Assembly (NCBI GenBank): GCA_905221605.1
Contig: CAJNDS010000026.1
Span: forward strand, 124,001-188,000
Length of the DNA stretch: 64,000 bases
DNA from: Symbiodinium natans
Lineage: Eukaryota; Sar; Dinophyceae; Suessiales; Symbiodiniaceae
Reading direction: 5' to 3'
The notes beneath the pieces are model-generated. The model was given only the letters and a program-made list of their open reading frames with translations. It was not told the DNA's origin and did not search any database. The translations under genes were made by a program, and so were the position numbers. Position 1 is the first letter of the stretch; the number at the start of each line of letters is the position of its first letter. Below are positions 61,674-64,000 of the stretch, one piece after another.

Positions 61674-62373
61674 CCTTTGCTCATAGAGCCCTCATCACGT
61701 CTGCAACGTAGCCACTGCACTTGAGGGAAAGCCGCTGTGAGCTTGTGCGCATCTTCACTTAAGAACACAACTTTGCAGTCCTTACGAGGGATTTTTGTAC
61801 CCCCTATGATAATCCCTATAAAGGACTGTTAGTATAAAGGGGGAACATCCCGAAACATAACACAAGAGCAGCGGACAGCTTCTCTCGCGACCCGAAAACA
61901 TCGCTCCTCCGGCCGGGAAGCCGCGGTTGGATCGGCTGAAGCCATGGCTGCCTTCAGCTCAGAGATGGTGGTGCCCTGGCCACAAACAATGGGGGGGGGA
62001 GGGGGGGAAGTGTGAAAGCCATTGCCTGACAAATGGATTCAGAACCCCCAGCTCAGCGAAACAAATGCCATCTTGCCGGCTTGTACGTGAGTGATCACCC
62101 AGGAGGGCGAAAAGCATTGCAGATCCAATGACACAGTGTTGTGTGGAAGAACATGGACTACCTTGAGAACAACTGTCCACCCACCTCCTTCACTGGCATC
62201 AGGTGACTCAAATCCAGGACGTGGTCGATGTGGATCCGCACCTGTATATGGGAGTTTACGAAAATAAGGGACCGCAATATAGACCCCGAGATACAAGGAT
62301 CCCCTTATCGTAAAGACCCCAATAAGGTACCCCTAGTGTCGGAAACCCCGCATTCCATGCCAACAAAAGAAGC
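61674..62373 (-). CDS. Unidentified gene fragment, four phase-0 exons
   Basis: Exons 62347-62373, 62185-62241, 61847-61975 and 61674-61780; the first three junctions are all phase 0 with GT-AG ends, and the last exon ends at an apparent donor (61673). Peptide: ASFVGMECG, VRIHIDHVLDLSHLMPVKE, GTTISELKAAMASADPTAAS with RCFRVAREAVRCSCVMFRD, then DCKVVFLSEDAHKLTAAFPQ and VQWLRCRRDEGSMSK. GTTISELKAAM is faintly ubiquitin-like, but no family can be named. Introns: 105 bp (family B), 209 bp (with a C-tract before the acceptor) and 66 bp (family A). Confidence 0.6.
61781..61846 (-). mobile_element. 66-bp inverted-repeat intron, family A copy 2
   Basis: Minus strand: donor GTTCCCCCTTTATACTAACA, inner TAGGGATTATCATAGGGG, acceptor CGTAAG followed by GACTG. 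Same ends, inner block and acceptor context as 53664-53733 in an unrelated gene. Splicing joins MFRD to DCKVVF in phase 0. Confidence 0.65.
62242..62346 (-). mobile_element. 105-bp intron, family B (GGGGTACC...CCTTAT type)
   Basis: Minus strand: donor GTTTCCGACACTAGGGGTAC, then CTTATTGGGGTCTTTACGAT and GGGGTCTATATT, acceptor ATATACAG. Relatives: 37507-37605, 49280-49350, 58590-58690, 61225-61320, with fragments near 39517-39560, 42014-42057 and 57250-57325. Confidence 0.55.
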
Positions 62374-63059
62374 CTACGACTTGCAGCATTGTAAACATGG
62401 GGATTCCAGGACACCACCAGGGCTGGAGGAAAGGAGCCCTAGTGATGAACTGCAACGCTGCTACAAGACTGCTACACACACTGCAAGGCCGGCCGCCCTC
62501 GGAACTTCGAAAAACGCATCCAAAAAAAGACATAAGCGCACACAGCGCCCAACACGGGAGTCCGCGCCTCTGCCTGGCCCTTCCATTTCTCTGCCACAGC
62601 CTGCCCGTGTTGGACCATTAGCACTGGGCAATCAGCTTTCGAATATTGAGGCCTCGAGCCCTAACAAGCCCAAATAAAGCCCTACAAACCCTAGAAACTC
62701 AAACCATGAACCCTACAAAGCCCTACAAACCCTCTGCCAAACCCTCTAGGAAGCCCTAGAACCCCCCCCCCTCAAAGGCCCCTCTTGAAGCCTCAGGGTG
62801 CAGCAGGGCGGGCTTCGAAGACATCGAAGCCGGTGGCCGGAAACTGGTCAAGGCGGAAGCTTGGCTGACTAAAAAATGCCCAGAAGTGGGGGGGGGGGGG
62901 GGGTCTAGGGCCGCTTAGATCGCTTAGGGTTCAGGATCTAGGGCTTAGGGGGTTCCTACATGATGAAGATTATCCTCTTGGGGTGGGTTGGGGGGGGGGG
63001 GGGGGTGGAAAACACAAACGCCCTATCGTTGGGCCAAACGAGACCCTTTGCACGCAAAC

Positions 63060-63675
63060 GAACCTGCGGCATCCCGTGAGCTTGCTGGGTGCAATCCGTG
63101 CCAGGGGTGCGCGAAGTCAAACCGCGCGGCCTGTGGCCCAAGCTTCAGGGCTCACGGTTTAGGGTTTAGGGTTTAGGGTTTAGGGGTTAGGGGTTTAGGG
63201 TTTAGGGGTTTAGCGATTCAGGGGTTTAGGGGTTGGGGTGTAGCGACTTGCCGTCTGTCAAGGGTTATGTAGCACATAGATATTTTCAGAGGCACGATGG
63301 TGCCCGTACAGATCTGACTTAATTAAGGTTCTTGGCTTGAGACCTAAACATCCTGCGGTTCCGTCCGCAATGAGGCCCAAACCCTACTTCTGAGGGCGGC
63401 ACAAAAGCACAATCATGCACCCCCTAAAGACTAAAGCGCCTGAGGGACGCCTTGCCCTGAACCCTTAAACCCTTAAACCCTTAAACCCTTCTTAAACCTT
63501 TAAACCCTTAAACCCTTAAACCCTTAAACCCTTAAACCCTTAAACCCTTAAACCCTTAAACCCTAAACCCGAAAACCCCAACCTTAAACCGCAGGATGCT
63601 CCCGGATCCCGAAGATTGCGTGGCCTTGTTGAGTACCTCACTGGCATCTACGGGTCGGCCAAACCTGAGACGAAG
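63060..63675 (+). CDS. Candidate two-exon fragment with telomere-flanked intron
   Basis: Exon 63595-63675 is 27 codons (DAPGSRRLRGLVEYLTGIYG...) between acceptor ACCGCAG and donor GTGCCAGGGTTTAGGG. An upstream exon ends at 63156 with donor GTTTAGGG; in phase it reads VSLLGAIRARGARSQTARPV then AQASGLT. A second frame upstream (CNPCQGCAKSNRAACG) is also open but out of phase. The 438-bp intron 63157-63594 begins with TTTAGGG units and ends with CCCTTAAA units. No family recognised. Confidence 0.45.
63459..63590 (-). repeat. Octamer array CCCTTAAA
   Basis: About twelve units of an 8-bp form different from that at 46.6 kb. Acceptor side of intron 63157-63594. Confidence 0.9.
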
Positions 63676-63680
63676 GTGCC

Positions 63681-63775
63681 AGGGTTTAGGGTTTGGGATT
63701 TAAGGATTAGGGGTTTAGGGCTTGGGGGTTTGGGGTTTGGGGCTCAGGGTTTGGGGCTTGGGGTCTAGGGTTCTG
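63681..63775 (+). repeat. Degenerate TTTAGGG block
   Basis: Many TTTGGGG variants. Follows the donor of exon 63595-63675. Confidence 0.8.
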
Positions 63776-64000
63776 ATGCAAACGACTTCTCGCGTTGTCA
63801 AGAAGCGACCTTCCAGCTATGTTCCGCACTGGTACAGCTGGATCCAGTCGGCCTCGCCATGGGCCAGGAGGAAATGAAGAGAGCTAGAGGCAGCCAAAAA
63901 AAAACAGACGGAGACACAGGGAGTGAGATGTGGAAGAAGGGAAAAAAAGAGATACGAGAAGAACAACGACAAACAATGTGGAAGAGGGAGAGAGGGGAAG

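Overview
The window looks like nuclear DNA of a dinoflagellate, probably Symbiodiniaceae-like. The evidence is plant-type telomere motif (TTTAGGG) scattered on both strands far from any end, very short exons split by many introns including a GC-AG one, a U6 snRNA gene, and a very large Ty1/copia retrotransposon with dinoflagellate-style domains. The species call is inference; no rRNA, tRNA or known housekeeping protein was recognised.

Layout. 1-10 kb: telomere-like tracts, AT-rich spacer, microsatellites and one large fold-back. 10.0-12.7 kb: plus-strand gene with eight phase-consistent exons whose larger introns start and end in telomere-like repeats. 12.7-17.6 kb: degenerate telomere-like DNA, a 120-bp perfect-looking hairpin and a TATACTA array. 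17.7-21.2 kb: 53-bp satellite with a four-unit (212 bp) higher-order period. 24.2-25.9 kb: 3' end of a minus-strand gene. 26.27-34.86 kb: intact copia element with identical 335-bp LTRs, 5-bp target duplication, primer site, polypurine tract and one 2610-residue ORF. 34.95-35.05 kb: U6 snRNA, just upstream of the element. 36.4-37.4 kb: minus-strand exons. 40.85-43.3 kb: minus-strand gene with six phase-consistent exons. 50.6-50.85, 53.3-53.8 and 61.7-62.4 kb: minus-strand gene fragments interrupted by short inverted-repeat introns of at least three families. 63.0-63.7 kb: plus-strand exons. Remaining spacer holds telomere-like blocks, poly-G tracts and isolated coding-like stretches.

How the parts fit. 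The gene models were built by hand: each splice keeps GT/GC-AG ends and the codon phase, so several introns can be delimited to the base. This shows that many repeats are introns, not just spacer: (i) introns bounded by TTTAGGG at the donor and CCCTAAA at the acceptor, the smallest only 45 bp; (ii) a 66-70 bp family present in two unrelated genes; (iii) palindromic introns with GT-AG on both strands. Separately, the copia LTR carries three tandem copies of the 3' part of U6 snRNA, the element sits about 84 bp from a U6 gene, and its polyprotein has a 2-oxoglutarate/Fe(II) oxygenase-like domain between protease and integrase. These are the main candidates for undescribed biology.
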